NCBI GenBank assembly: GCA_022563255.1
Contig: JADFNS010000001.1
Coordinates: 186,001 to 250,000, forward strand
Direction of reading: 5' to 3'
From: Pseudomonadota bacterium
Lineage (GTDB): Bacteria > Pseudomonadota > Gammaproteobacteria > Steroidobacterales > Woeseiaceae
DNA length: 64,000 nucleotides
Made by a program: the position numbers and the translations under genes. This document shows, in pieces, positions 8,885-17,373 of this stretch (position 1 is the stretch's first letter; each line of letters starts with the position of its first letter). The notes beneath the pieces are model-generated. The model did no database searches. It was given only the letters and a program-made list of their open reading frames with translations, and was not told the DNA's origin.

Positions 8885-10665
8885 CACGGCTGCGCCTCGT
8901 TGTCTGGCCAGATGCTGTTGCCATCCTGATCTTTTCCAGAGCGCTGATATTGATAGCGAAATTTGCGGCGCAACAAACCGCCGGGGTCGTCCGGAACCCG
9001 CCGCAGCCATTGCTCCATCGCCTGTTGCTTCTCCTGCTGCCGCCGTCGCTCGGCAAGCTCCGCTGCCGACAATTGCCGGGGCTGCTCGCCCGCTTGGGCC
9101 TCCTCGGCGGCACGCTGCAGCTCATCTCGCAATGCCTGCATATCCTCTTGATTCACTTCTTCGGCGTCGCGGGCAACAGAGTCGCTTTGCTGCGAGTCGC
9201 TCCGCGACTGTCTTTCCGGGCCTTGTTGGTCCGGCTGACTTGCGGAATCCGAGCGTTCGCCCGCGCCACCCGAATTCTCGTCAGATTGTTGACCGTCACC
9301 CTGTTGCTGTTGCTGCTCCCTGATCCCCTTAACGAGTTCGAGGTTGTATTGTGCGTCGTCATTGTCGGGCTCGATTTCCAGCACCTGCTCGTAAACGTCG
9401 ATCGCCGAGTCGAACTCGCCCTGCAAGGCCATCGCATTTCCCAGGTTGTAGAGATTCCGCGTATCGGCCCCTGCAGCAAATTGCGCGGCGCTGCCGGCAT
9501 AGTCTCCGGCCCGATATCGCGCCACGGCCTGCCAGTCGGAATTTTCGAACAGCTCTGCGGCGATAGCGGCTTCGCCGTTGGCCAACTGTGCCTGTGCCTG
9601 CTGATCTTTGTTCAACCAAAGATCGTTCCACGACGCTGCAACCGCAGGCTGGGGTAGCGGTACGATAAAAATCACTGCGACCAGCACCCAGCCTCGGCGG
9701 AACGCCAGAGCCGCCAGCGGCAAGAGCAGCAGCAACAACCATGGGCCTTCTTCACGCCAACGATCAGTAACAAGCGTACTTGCGACCGCACCGATGCCGG
9801 CCGCTTTACCGGCAAGCAGAAAATCCAGGTCGCGAGTGTCCGCGGACAATTGCGAATATCGGCCACCACCCGCCTGGGCAAGCGCCCGCAGGCCTGAAAT
9901 CTCCAATCGCGGCACTGCGATTCTGCCGCGGTTGTCGGTAACGAATCCGCCACTGGCGCGCGGGATTGGCGCACCGTCGATCGTACCGACGCCAAGCACG
10001 GACAAGGTATAACCCGCCGCCTTCAGATCGCGCGCGGCCTCCGTTGCTGCCGGCGACGAACCGCCGTCGGTTATCAGCAGCACCTCACCGTATCCGACAC
10101 TCGCCTGATCCAGCAGCTGCCGGCCTTTGCGAATCGCAACTTCTGGATAACTGCCGCGGCTGGGCATGATGTCGGTGCTCAAACTGTTCACCAGCAGCGC
10201 AATTGTGTCGGTGTCGTCGGTCAGGGGAGTTACCGTGAACGCGTTTGCCGAGTAGACCAGCAACGCCGTCTGCCCACTCTTGCGACGCTCCAGTATGTCG
10301 AGGATTTTCAGTTTCGCGCGCGCGATGCGGCTCGGTGCAACGTCCTGTGCATCCATGGACCTCGATAAATCGAGCGCCAGGACCAGTGCCTGTTCTGCCC
10401 GGAATACGGGTTGTTCGATGCGCTGCCACACGGGTCCGGCCAGTGCGACGGCAGCGATTGTGCCGCACAGACCGAGCAGCCACCATCGGTAGTCCCTGCC
10501 CCGGCCGGGAATGCGCGACAACACGAACGGCAAGAGTTCGGGATCTACGACCGACTTCCAGCTGCCCGGCCCCAGCTTGCCGCGCGCCAGCAACACGGCC
10601 AGTAACACGATGGCCGGCACCGCCAGCAGCCATTCGGGACGCAACCATTGAAATTCAGCCGGCAT
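8881..10665 (-). CDS. batB: Fused BatB/BatC: VWA-domain membrane protein with TPR tail
   Basis: From ATG 10665 the product has 594 residues. It has two N-terminal membrane segments, then a VWA domain with MIDAS motif DLSRSM and a third membrane segment (about 310-350). A TPR block follows (NLYNLGNAMALQGEFDSA...), then a Gln/Ser-rich low-complexity linker and a basic C-terminus. BatB and BatC, separate in some bacteria, are joined here, as in many proteobacteria. The start lies 11 bases inside batA. The ORF-track GTG (10689) would lengthen the overlap and has no better ribosome site. Confidence 0.88.
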   Translation of the reverse strand: MPAEFQWLRPEWLLAVPAIVLLAVLLARGKLGPGSWKSVVDPELLPFVLSRIPGRGRDYRWWLLGLCGTIAAVALAGPVWQRIEQPVFRAEQALVLALDLSRSMDAQDVAPSRIARAKLKILDILERRKSGQTALLVYSANAFTVTPLTDDTDTIALLVNSLSTDIMPSRGSYPEVAIRKGRQLLDQASVGYGEVLLITDGGSSPAATEAARDLKAAGYTLSVLGVGTIDGAPIPRASGGFVTDNRGRIAVPRLEISGLRALAQAGGGRYSQLSADTRDLDFLLAGKAAGIGAVASTLVTDRWREEGPWLLLLLLPLAALAFRRGWVLVAVIFIVPLPQPAVAASWNDLWLNKDQQAQAQLANGEAAIAAELFENSDWQAVARYRAGDYAGSAAQFAAGADTRNLYNLGNAMALQGEFDSAIDVYEQVLEIEPDNDDAQYNLELVKGIREQQQQQGDGQQSDENSGGAGERSDSASQPDQQGPERQSRSDSQQSDSVARDAEEVNQEDMQALRDELQRAAEEAQAGEQPRQLSAAELAERRRQQEKQQAMEQWLRRVPDDPGGLLRRKFRYQYQRSGKDQDGNSIWPDNEAQPW

Positions 10666-11689
10666 CGGATCGCACCAGCGTTGATCCACGCAGCGTCACG
10701 CGCTGCAAAAGACTCACCACGCACAACAGCGACGCCAGCCCGAAAGCCAGTCCCAGTGGCAGGAAGTAGTAGGACTTGACCGGTTGAAACCCTGATTCGG
10801 GCTCCTCAACGGGCTCGAGCGCATCCACCAGTTTATAAATGTCCTGCAGACTTGCGGTATCGGTCGCGCGGAAATATCGACCTCCCGTCATTCGCGCGAT
10901 CCGCTTGAGCGTGTCCTCATCGAGGTCGGAGGACGGATTAATGCTGCGACGACCACCGAACAGTGACGATACCTCGAGCTGTTCGGCGCCAATTCCGATC
11001 GTGTAGATTCGCAGGCCGACCTGCCGGGCAAGTTCTGCGGCCTTTGACGGCTCGACCTCGCCAGCCGTATTCGCGCCGTCTGTGAGCAAGACCAAGACCT
11101 GCTCGCCCTGGTCTTTTTCCTGCTCATAAATTCGCCGCACCGCGAGAGTAATGGCATCACCGATCGCTGTTTTTTCGCCGGCGAGACCGATGAACGATTC
11201 CATCAACAGGATATTGACGGTGTCGAGGTCGAACGTCAGCGGCACTTGCAGATAGGCGCGCTCCCCAAACAGAATAAGACCGATGCGATCGCCTTTGCGG
11301 CGAGCGATGAAATCGCTCGCGACGGCCTTGGTCGCGGTCAGGCGATCAACGCGCAACCCACCAAGCTCGAAGTCTTTTTGATTCATGCTGCCGGACAAAT
11401 CGACAGCCAGCATCAGATTGCGGCCGGCAACCGGCACATCAAGTTCGTCGCCGATGCGTTCGGGTCGCGCCGCCGCAACCACGAGCAGCAGCCACGCGAG
11501 CGCTGTCACCCAGAATCGCCAGTTCAAAAGCTGTTCTGCGCCGGCACGATCGCGCAGCGTGGAAAAACTGTCGATGCTCGGTACTCGCAGCCCAGCCTCG
11601 GAAAGCCCCTTCGCCTCCGGCAGCATGCGGCGAATTATCAACGGCAGCGGCAACGCCAGCAAAACCCAGGGCCAGGCAAGAGACCACAT
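10655..11689 (-). CDS. batA: BatA: VWA-domain membrane protein
   Basis: 344 residues with membrane segments at about 5-25 and 57-75, a VWA domain with MIDAS DLSGSM (about residue 97-102) and TDGAN, and a C-terminal membrane segment (YYFLPLGLAFGLASLL). It is expected to partner BatB, with the VWA domain in the periplasm. Its ATG overlaps the DUF4381 stop (TGATG), and batB begins inside its last codons, so the genes are translationally coupled. Confidence 0.9.
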   Translation of the reverse strand: MWSLAWPWVLLALPLPLIIRRMLPEAKGLSEAGLRVPSIDSFSTLRDRAGAEQLLNWRFWVTALAWLLLVVAAARPERIGDELDVPVAGRNLMLAVDLSGSMNQKDFELGGLRVDRLTATKAVASDFIARRKGDRIGLILFGERAYLQVPLTFDLDTVNILLMESFIGLAGEKTAIGDAITLAVRRIYEQEKDQGEQVLVLLTDGANTAGEVEPSKAAELARQVGLRIYTIGIGAEQLEVSSLFGGRRSINPSSDLDEDTLKRIARMTGGRYFRATDTASLQDIYKLVDALEPVEEPESGFQPVKSYYFLPLGLAFGLASLLCVVSLLQRVTLRGSTLVRSDAG

Positions 11690-12180
11690 CAGCGCGTTCC
11701 CCGAACAGGCGTCTCTAGACGCATTTTCACGGCTGCCAGCAAAGCGTTGATATCGATATTGCTCAGGTCGCTTTCGGGGTCGCGATACGGCAGGTGCAAG
11801 AGACTCTTGCCACCTTCAGTATGGAAATACGGCACCGTCAGACCGCGGTCCAGCCACGCCAGCCACGACTCACCGGTCAAGCCGGCAATTTCATTGCGCG
11901 GGGCATAAGCGAGCATGCTGCGACGCAATAGTTCCGAGACCTGCCGACCCAGGACGACGACATCACGATGCGATAAATAGCTCGCCTCGAATGCGGCCAG
12001 TTCACGAATCGCAAAACGGCGCGGCGCAGAGTACTGGCGCGCTCGCCATGCTCGCAACAACAACCAGCCCACTCCCGCAACGCCGAGGACGATGAGCAGC
12101 CACCACACCGGAGCCAGGGGCAGCCAGCCGATCGGCTCGGGCAAGTGCAAATCACGCAGGGGAAGTTCGTTGGGATTCAT
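11689..12180 (-). CDS. DUF4381 membrane protein of the bat operon
   Basis: I start at ATG 12180 (MNPNELPLRDLHLPEPIGW), three bases after the DUF58 stop and with AGGAC upstream. This gives 163 residues; the ORF-track start reads through the end of the preceding gene. One membrane segment (about residues 20-40) is followed by an Arg-rich stretch and a cytoplasmic helical domain. DUF4381 proteins are regularly found between DUF58 and BatA genes. Biochemical function is unknown. Confidence 0.85.
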   Translation of the reverse strand: MNPNELPLRDLHLPEPIGWLPLAPVWWLLIVLGVAGVGWLLLRAWRARQYSAPRRFAIRELAAFEASYLSHRDVVVLGRQVSELLRRSMLAYAPRNEIAGLTGESWLAWLDRGLTVPYFHTEGGKSLLHLPYRDPESDLSNIDINALLAAVKMRLETPVRGTR

Positions 12181-12182
12181 CG

Positions 12183-13133
12183 CTAGTGCGTCCTGCGTCC
12201 CAGGGCGGTTTGTAAAGCGGAAACCGGATCTTCGTCCGTTGACATGGGCATCAGGTGCACGCCGTAGCGCTGACAAAACGCTTCCAGCGCCTGGGCTCTG
12301 CGAACGAACTCACCCTCGTAATCGCGCCTTGCGGCGGTCGAGAACGTCTCTATCGCCAATTCATCGTCCGGCGAGACGATCCGATACCGCCCCGGTGGCG
12401 GCAACTGTCGTTCCAGCGGATCGCTCATAAACACGGCGAGCACTTCATTGTGCCGCGCCACATTGGACAAGGTTGACTGGGCGGATCGCGAAAAACCGAT
12501 GAAATCGCTGATGACGACAACCAGGCTGCCCGGTCGTACAACGCGCCGCAACGCAGTCATGGCCAGCGTCAACGGCTCCGCACCCTCTGCGACGCCACGG
12601 TTGTGCCAGTCCGGATGCTCCGCGAGTTCGTGCATGAAACGCAGTGCTGCCCCGCGGCCAAGACGCGGCCTGAGTTCACGATGGGTCGTGTCCCCGAATA
12701 TCAAACCGCCGAGGCGATCGCCGCGATGATGGGCCGCCCACGACAGCAATGCTGCAGCGCGGCTGGCGTTCACCGACTTGAAGCATCCACGCGTCGCAAA
12801 GTGCATATTCGCTCGCAGATCCACGACGACGAGCACGGGCCGCTCGCGCTCTTCCCGGAACAACTTGGTATAGGCCGTGGTGCTGCGAGCCGTAACGCGC
12901 CAGTCGATGCTGCGCGGATCGTCGCCCGGCTGGTAGGGACGCGATTCGTCGAACTCCATGCCGCGCCCGCGAAAATGCGACACATGGGCTCCGGTTTGCA
13001 GCGATTTTACCCGCAGCACGTCCAGCGCAATGGAGCGCGCGGGAGCATTGAGACGAATCAGCCCGGCCTGACTTACACTGACCGGCGATTCGTTATCGGG
13101 GACGTGATCCAGCCTGTGAACTTGCCGCACCAC
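12183..13133 (-). CDS. DUF58 protein (MoxR-associated, VWA-like)
   Basis: 316 residues with the family hallmark RPYQPGDDPRSIDWRVTARS near residues 67-85, followed by a degenerate VWA-like fold (VLVVVDLRANM, VVVISDFIGF). It starts at a GTG overlapping the moxR stop (TAGTG). DUF58 proteins accompany MoxR ATPases, probably as their partner or substrate in assembling the membrane VWA proteins. It has no membrane segment, so it is cytoplasmic. Confidence 0.9.
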   Translation of the reverse strand: MVRQVHRLDHVPDNESPVSVSQAGLIRLNAPARSIALDVLRVKSLQTGAHVSHFRGRGMEFDESRPYQPGDDPRSIDWRVTARSTTAYTKLFREERERPVLVVVDLRANMHFATRGCFKSVNASRAAALLSWAAHHRGDRLGGLIFGDTTHRELRPRLGRGAALRFMHELAEHPDWHNRGVAEGAEPLTLAMTALRRVVRPGSLVVVISDFIGFSRSAQSTLSNVARHNEVLAVFMSDPLERQLPPPGRYRIVSPDDELAIETFSTAARRDYEGEFVRRAQALEAFCQRYGVHLMPMSTDEDPVSALQTALGRRTH

Positions 13134-14101
13134 TAGGGCACACCAACGCCATCCAGAACTCCCTTGATGATCGAGTTCGCGTCGACACCATCGGCCTCAG
13201 CCTCGAAACTCAGCACCAGCCTGTGACGCAGTACGTCGGGCGCTACAGCCTGAATATCCTCCGGCCCGACGAAATCGCGACCCGCCAGCCAGGCATGTGC
13301 GCGCGACGCGCGGTCGATTCCCATGCTCGCGCGCGGACTGGCGCCGTACAGGACCTGCCCGTCAAGCGCGGGGTTCACGGCGCCGGGATTGCGCGTCGCA
13401 ACGACGACATTGACGATGTACTCCTCGAGTTCGCTTGCGAGATGCAGGTTCAGAACCTCCTGTCGCGCCGCCATGATCGATTCAAGCGACAACAACTGGG
13501 GCGGCTGAAAAGGATCGCGCTCACCCTTTAGCGCCTCGTTGCGATTGAGAACGAGAATGCGCCGCTCATCCTCGATCGTCGGGTAAGTCACCTCGACGTG
13601 CAGCAAGAACCGATCGAGCTGCGCTTCGGGCAGCGGATACGTGCCCTCCTGCTCGATGGGATTTTGCGTTGCCATCACCATGAACAGGTCTTCAAGCGGA
13701 TAGCTTGTCTGACCGACCGTGATTTGCCGCTCTTCCATCGCCTCCAGCAACGCCGACTGAACCTTCGCCGGCGCACGGTTGATTTCATCGGCCAGAATCA
13801 GATTGTGAAACAGCGGACCCTTGCGAAACTCGAAGGTCCCTTCCTGCGGACGGTAGATGTCCGTACCCGTCAGGTCGGCCGGCAACAGATCGGGCGTGAA
13901 CTGCAGGCGGTGAAAATCACCCTCGATGCTCTCGGCCAGCACCTTGATGGCGCGCGTCTTCGCGAGACCCGGCACACCCTCGACGAGCAAGTGTCCGTCA
14001 CACAACAACGCGATCAGCATGCGATTGATCAGATGGGCCTGACCGATGATCAGCCTGCTCGCGTGAGCTTCAAGTTTTTGGAATTGTTCTGCGACGCTCA
14101 T
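13133..14101 (-). CDS. moxR: MoxR-family AAA+ ATPase
   Basis: 322 residues. Walker A is GVPGLAKT (about 43-50), Walker B is LILADEINRA, sensor 1 lies in VMATQNPIEQEG, and the Arg finger lies in QLDRFL. MoxR ATPases act as chaperones for VWA-protein complexes, here the Bat proteins encoded downstream. It is first in the moxR-DUF58-DUF4381-batA-batB/C-batD unit. GGAGTGATTA precedes the ATG, a good ribosome site. Confidence 0.94.
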   Translation of the reverse strand: MSVAEQFQKLEAHASRLIIGQAHLINRMLIALLCDGHLLVEGVPGLAKTRAIKVLAESIEGDFHRLQFTPDLLPADLTGTDIYRPQEGTFEFRKGPLFHNLILADEINRAPAKVQSALLEAMEERQITVGQTSYPLEDLFMVMATQNPIEQEGTYPLPEAQLDRFLLHVEVTYPTIEDERRILVLNRNEALKGERDPFQPPQLLSLESIMAARQEVLNLHLASELEEYIVNVVVATRNPGAVNPALDGQVLYGASPRASMGIDRASRAHAWLAGRDFVGPEDIQAVAPDVLRHRLVLSFEAEADGVDANSIIKGVLDGVGVP

Positions 14102-14242
14102 TAATCACTCCGAAGTATGGGGCGGCATGCCATTCTAAAGATGATGCGTTGACAGGCCAACCGGTCGCAGCGATTTTTGCTCAATTTCCGGCTCAGTTCA
14201 GTAGTATTAGCCCAGATTTTGACCACACCGGTACCCCAAGCG

Positions 14243-14800
14243 TTGCAAGCACATGACAGATTAAAATCCGCCGGGCTGAAATTCGCCCTGCTAGGCCTGT
14301 GTCTTTGCCCCATTGCCGGCGTCTGCGAACCGGCTCCGCAAGCACCGGCGTCCGGTTGCGGCGACGATGGCGGCATGAGGACCTCGTTATTTGGCAGCAT
14401 CGAGGCCGACGTGAACTGGTCCCGCACGGATATGGAGTGCGAAAGCATGCTGCGACCGAACGACAATGGCATCAGGCTGCGATTCAGCGGCGACGTTGCC
14501 GGGGAGCGCCTTGCCATCATTATCGCGATGCCGGACCTCGCGCCCGGCAAGGCCGCAAGCGCGACGCCCAGCAACGTGACGGCGACGGTAGAAGGCAGCG
14601 GACGATTTTTTAGCACGCCAGGCCTCGACTCGTGCTGGACCGACATTGACGCTCAAATTCCCTTTCCCGAAGACCCCGATCGCTACGTCATCAGCGGCAC
14701 ACTGTATTGTGTTTCGCCCCTGGGCGAGCTCAATGGCAACGCGGCTGTTTCCATTCCCGAATTGTGGTTTTCCAGCGTTGTTGACTGGAGTCGAAAATGA
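14243..14800 (+). CDS. Exported protein of unknown function (non-ATG start)
   Basis: This open frame has no usable ATG. From TTG 14243 it gives 185 residues with a clean signal peptide (LKSAGLKFALLGLCLCPIAGVC). The ORF-track start is TTG 14177, and CTG 14276 is also possible. The mature part has several Cys (GCGDDGG, MECESM, DSCWTD, LYCVS), suggesting disulfides in the periplasm. Its stop overlaps the next gene by 4 bp (ATGA), so the two are probably co-translated. I do not recognise the family. Confidence 0.6.
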   Translation: MQAHDRLKSAGLKFALLGLCLCPIAGVCEPAPQAPASGCGDDGGMRTSLFGSIEADVNWSRTDMECESMLRPNDNGIRLRFSGDVAGERLAIIIAMPDLAPGKAASATPSNVTATVEGSGRFFSTPGLDSCWTDIDAQIPFPEDPDRYVISGTLYCVSPLGELNGNAAVSIPELWFSSVVDWSRK

Positions 14801-15303
14801 CACGCTTTCTGCCCACCGCCATCATTACCTGCACCGCGTTTTTCAGTTTTCCAGCCTGCAGCGCGCCGACCGAGACAAACACGGCCGCCATAGCCGGACT
14901 GGACGACAAGTTCGAACGCGATACCCTGATAATCGAATCAGACGACGGCACCCGGCACAGACTCGATATTTACCTCGCGGTTGACTTTGAGCAACATCGT
15001 CGCGGACTCATGTTCGTTCGCAGTATGCCGGCAAACACTGGCATGTTGTTCGTCTACGCAGAGCCCGACGTGCATTCCATGTGGATGAAAAATACCTATA
15101 TGTCACTCGACCTGGTGTTCGCCCGCAGCGATGGCACGATTTCATCTGTCATTCACGACACCCAGCCGATGTCACTCACGCCCCGGGGTTCCGAGGAACC
15201 CGTCAGCTTTGTGCTGGAACTCAATGCCGGGACAGCGCGGCGCCTGAATATCGGCCGCCGCAGCCGTATTATCTGGGAACGAAATGATAGCAGTGACCAG
15301 TAA
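14797..15303 (+). CDS. DUF192-family exported protein
   Basis: 168 residues. The N-terminus is a signal sequence ending FSFPACSAP, which could be a weak lipobox with Cys20. The rest is a DUF192 domain: RGLMFVRSMPANTGMLFVY ... HSMWMKNTYMSLDLVF ... FVLELNAG. DUF192 proteins are small all-beta proteins, usually exported; their function is not settled. It is coupled to the preceding exported protein by ATGA. The downstream aminotransferase is convergent, with no clear terminator between them. Confidence 0.85.
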   Translation: MTRFLPTAIITCTAFFSFPACSAPTETNTAAIAGLDDKFERDTLIIESDDGTRHRLDIYLAVDFEQHRRGLMFVRSMPANTGMLFVYAEPDVHSMWMKNTYMSLDLVFARSDGTISSVIHDTQPMSLTPRGSEEPVSFVLELNAGTARRLNIGRRSRIIWERNDSSDQ

Positions 15304-15333
15304 CAAGAAAATCGTCGCGGTACTAGCGTAACC

Positions 15334-16524
15334 TTATCCAGCTTGCAGCGTGGCGGCAATTGAATCGGCCAGGTAGCTGACATTTGCCGGTGTTACGCCC
15401 GCGATATTGATGCGGCTCGAGTCAACCATATACACGCCAAAGTCTTTCTTCAGTCGCACAACCTGGTCCGGAGATATTCCCAGAAAACAAAACATGCCGG
15501 TGGCCCGCAGCAGGTGCGAGAAATCGTGGTCCGGGGCTTTCTGCGCAAGCGCCTCGGTAAGCAAAACTCGCATGCTGCGCAACCGCTCGCGCATCGCGGT
15601 GAGTTCGACCACCCAGGCGCTGCGTAGCTCGTCGTCGTTGAGAATGATGCTGACCACCGCTGCACCGTGATCCGGCGGCACCGAATAGATCGTGCGCACG
15701 ACATTATTGACCTGACTATTGACGACCGCCGCCGTCTTGCCGTCCGCCGCCAGCAACGACAGCGTTCCGACCCGATCACGGTACAAACCAAAATTCTTCG
15801 AGCAAGAACTCGAGACCATCATCTCCGGCACACGCTCAGCCATGTGCCGCAGCGCATAGGCGTCCGCGTCCAGATCCGTGGCGAAACCCTGGTAGGCCAT
15901 ATCGATGAACGGAATCAATTCCCGTTCCTCGATGACATCAGTGATCGCCTGCCATTGTTCTACCGATGGATCCAGTCCGGACGGATTGTGACAACAGGCG
16001 TGCAACAAAACGACATCGCCCATTGGCGCACTCCGCAGCGCGTCCAGCATCTCATCGATCCTGATGACTTTATTTTTTGCGTCGTAGTAAGGATATGGCT
16101 GCAGATCCAGGCCCGCGCCTGCGAGCAACGGCGGGTGATTGGCCCAGGTTGGCTCACTGACCCAGACGCTCGCGCCTGGACGCGCACGCAGCAACAGACT
16201 CGCGGCCACCCGCAAAGAACCGGAGCCGCCGGGCGTCTGAATCGTCGTTAGTCTGTCGGTATCGCCCGCAGCACCAAAATTCAGGGCTTGCATGGCCGCG
16301 TTGAAATCTGCCGCGCCCGCCGTACCGATGTACGACTTGCTGTCCTGCGAATCCAGCAACATCTGCTCCGCACGCTTTACGACATCGAGTACTGGCGTTA
16401 CACCCTGTTCGTTACGGTAGACGCCCACGCCAAGATCGATCTTCTCCGGACGAGGATCGTTCTTGTGTTCGGCGATCAATCCGAGGATGGCGTCCGCGGT
16501 CGCGGACTGTAGTGATTCAAACAA
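15334..16524 (-). CDS. Aspartate/aromatic amino acid aminotransferase
   Basis: A PLP aminotransferase of the AspC/TyrB type, which moves amino groups between aspartate or aromatic amino acids and 2-oxoglutarate. I choose TTG 16524 as start: GGAGA lies just upstream, and the protein then begins MLFESLQSATADAILGL, as AspC does, with 396 residues, the same as E. coli AspC. The upstream ATG adds an unlike stretch MPGCQRRKS. The PLP lysine is in SSSCSKNFGLYRDRVG. Also seen are the dicarboxylate-binding entry (KIDLGVGVYRNEQG) and the conserved HACCHNPSG. AspC and TyrB cannot be told apart here. Confidence 0.92.
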   Translation of the reverse strand: MFESLQSATADAILGLIAEHKNDPRPEKIDLGVGVYRNEQGVTPVLDVVKRAEQMLLDSQDSKSYIGTAGAADFNAAMQALNFGAAGDTDRLTTIQTPGGSGSLRVAASLLLRARPGASVWVSEPTWANHPPLLAGAGLDLQPYPYYDAKNKVIRIDEMLDALRSAPMGDVVLLHACCHNPSGLDPSVEQWQAITDVIEERELIPFIDMAYQGFATDLDADAYALRHMAERVPEMMVSSSCSKNFGLYRDRVGTLSLLAADGKTAAVVNSQVNNVVRTIYSVPPDHGAAVVSIILNDDELRSAWVVELTAMRERLRSMRVLLTEALAQKAPDHDFSHLLRATGMFCFLGISPDQVVRLKKDFGVYMVDSSRINIAGVTPANVSYLADSIAATLQAG

Positions 16525-16560
16525 GCTTTTTCTCCGCTGGCAGCCCGGCATTGTACACGC

Positions 16561-16588
16561 AAAAACGCCGACTCAATGGTCGGCGTTT
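16561..16588 (-). terminator. Rho-independent terminator of the HiPIP gene
   Basis: A perfect 10-bp stem (AAACGCCGAC / GTCGGCGTTT) with a 6-base loop; on the minus strand it is followed by TTTTTGCG. It lies 24 bases after the HiPIP stop and just before the aminotransferase start. Confidence 0.85.
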
Positions 16589-16612
16589 CGACATACAGCC
16601 TGCACCCTTCGC

Positions 16613-16936
16613 TCAGGCTTTCGGCTGCCAGACTGAACACCAGCCCCCTGCGGCAACCGCCTTGCCCGGGAAAATCTGGCAGGGTCGCCATGCATCTCCC
16701 TCGATACCCTGGATCAGGTCACAGTTGGCGCAGTCTTGGTCTGTGGCCGGGTTGTTCCGGGTTGCAGGATCAACTGTGGACGCATCGTGCGTGTATTTCA
16801 TCGCCTGCGCCATCAGATCATCCAAGGTCAGGTGCGGCAATTCGCTGGCCAGCGCTTCCCGGCTCGGCTGCATGAAATAACCGGCAGCTGCTGCGGCCGA
16901 CAGCTGCATAAACTTACGGCGTGCAATCTTGTTCAA
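16613..16936 (-). CDS. High-potential iron-sulfur protein (HiPIP)
   Basis: 107 residues with a Tat signal (RRKFMQLSAAAAAG) and a mature domain carrying the HiPIP [4Fe-4S] ligands: CANC, then PCQIFPG, then GGWCSVW. It is a small periplasmic electron carrier, often between the bc1 complex and terminal oxidases or reductases. It has its own terminator and appears monocistronic. A donor or acceptor cannot be fixed from the window, but the PuuD cytochrome domain and the GMC dehydrogenase are both periplasmic or membrane redox enzymes in the same region. Confidence 0.93.
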   Translation of the reverse strand: MNKIARRKFMQLSAAAAAGYFMQPSREALASELPHLTLDDLMAQAMKYTHDASTVDPATRNNPATDQDCANCDLIQGIEGDAWRPCQIFPGKAVAAGGWCSVWQPKA

Positions 16937-16997
16937 CGGAATCTCCTAATGCATATGTGTGAACTGGTGAGCATTCTAACTGAGTTTCCTGAACGTT

Positions 16998-17015
16998 GGC
17001 ATAACGGATTATGCC
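16998..17015. promoter_or_regulatory. 18-bp palindrome upstream of the fdhD-fds remnant
   Basis: GGCATAA-CGGA-TTATGCC is a perfect 7-bp inverted repeat with a 4-base spacer, 52 bases before the fdhD start and 61 bases upstream of the HiPIP start on the other strand. A TATACT resembling a -10 box follows about 16 bases downstream on the plus strand. It has the form of an operator for a dimeric regulator. I cannot name the regulator. Confidence 0.4.
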
Positions 17016-17067
17016 TACCGCACCGCTGCGATATACTGCGTGACCCTACTTTGAGTTCGATGTCGAA

Positions 17068-17373
17068 ATGGTCGCCAGCAGCCTTGCGTTCAACATCAGA
17101 AGAATCAGTGGCGACTCCGCACAGTCTCCTGACGACAGAGTCGCAGTTGAGGAACCACTTGAAATTCAGCTGGGATATTCGACGCCGGCAGGTCGTACCG
17201 CGACCAGCATATCCATTACGATGCGCACGCCGGGCGATAACGCCGAACTCGCGACCGGATTTCTGTATTCAGAATCCATCATCAGACAGGCGCAGGAATT
17301 TAACGTCTCGTTGATCGGTTTTCTGCGCGGCGATACTTTCAATATTTACGCTGGTGAGGATCGCATCACCTGA
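17068..17373 (+). pseudogene. fdhD: fdhD with internal in-frame deletion
   Basis: The first about 72 residues match the N-terminus of FdhD, the sulfurtransferase that activates molybdenum formate dehydrogenases (VAVEEPLEIQLGY, SISITMRTPGDNAELATGFL). The last about 27 residues match the FdhD C-terminus (SLIGFLRGDTFNIYAGEDRI). Everything between is missing, including the region of the conserved Cys pair that carries sulfur. FdhD is normally about 260-280 residues; here it is 101. The frame is preserved across the join, so a short protein could be made, but it should be inactive. Its stop overlaps fdsG (TGATG). Confidence 0.82.

Noticed and set aside
8776-9657. 293-residue Leu-rich plus-strand ORF that looks like a membrane protein
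   Set aside because: The Leu runs are the complement of the Gln/Ser-rich linker of BatB/C, not real membrane helices.
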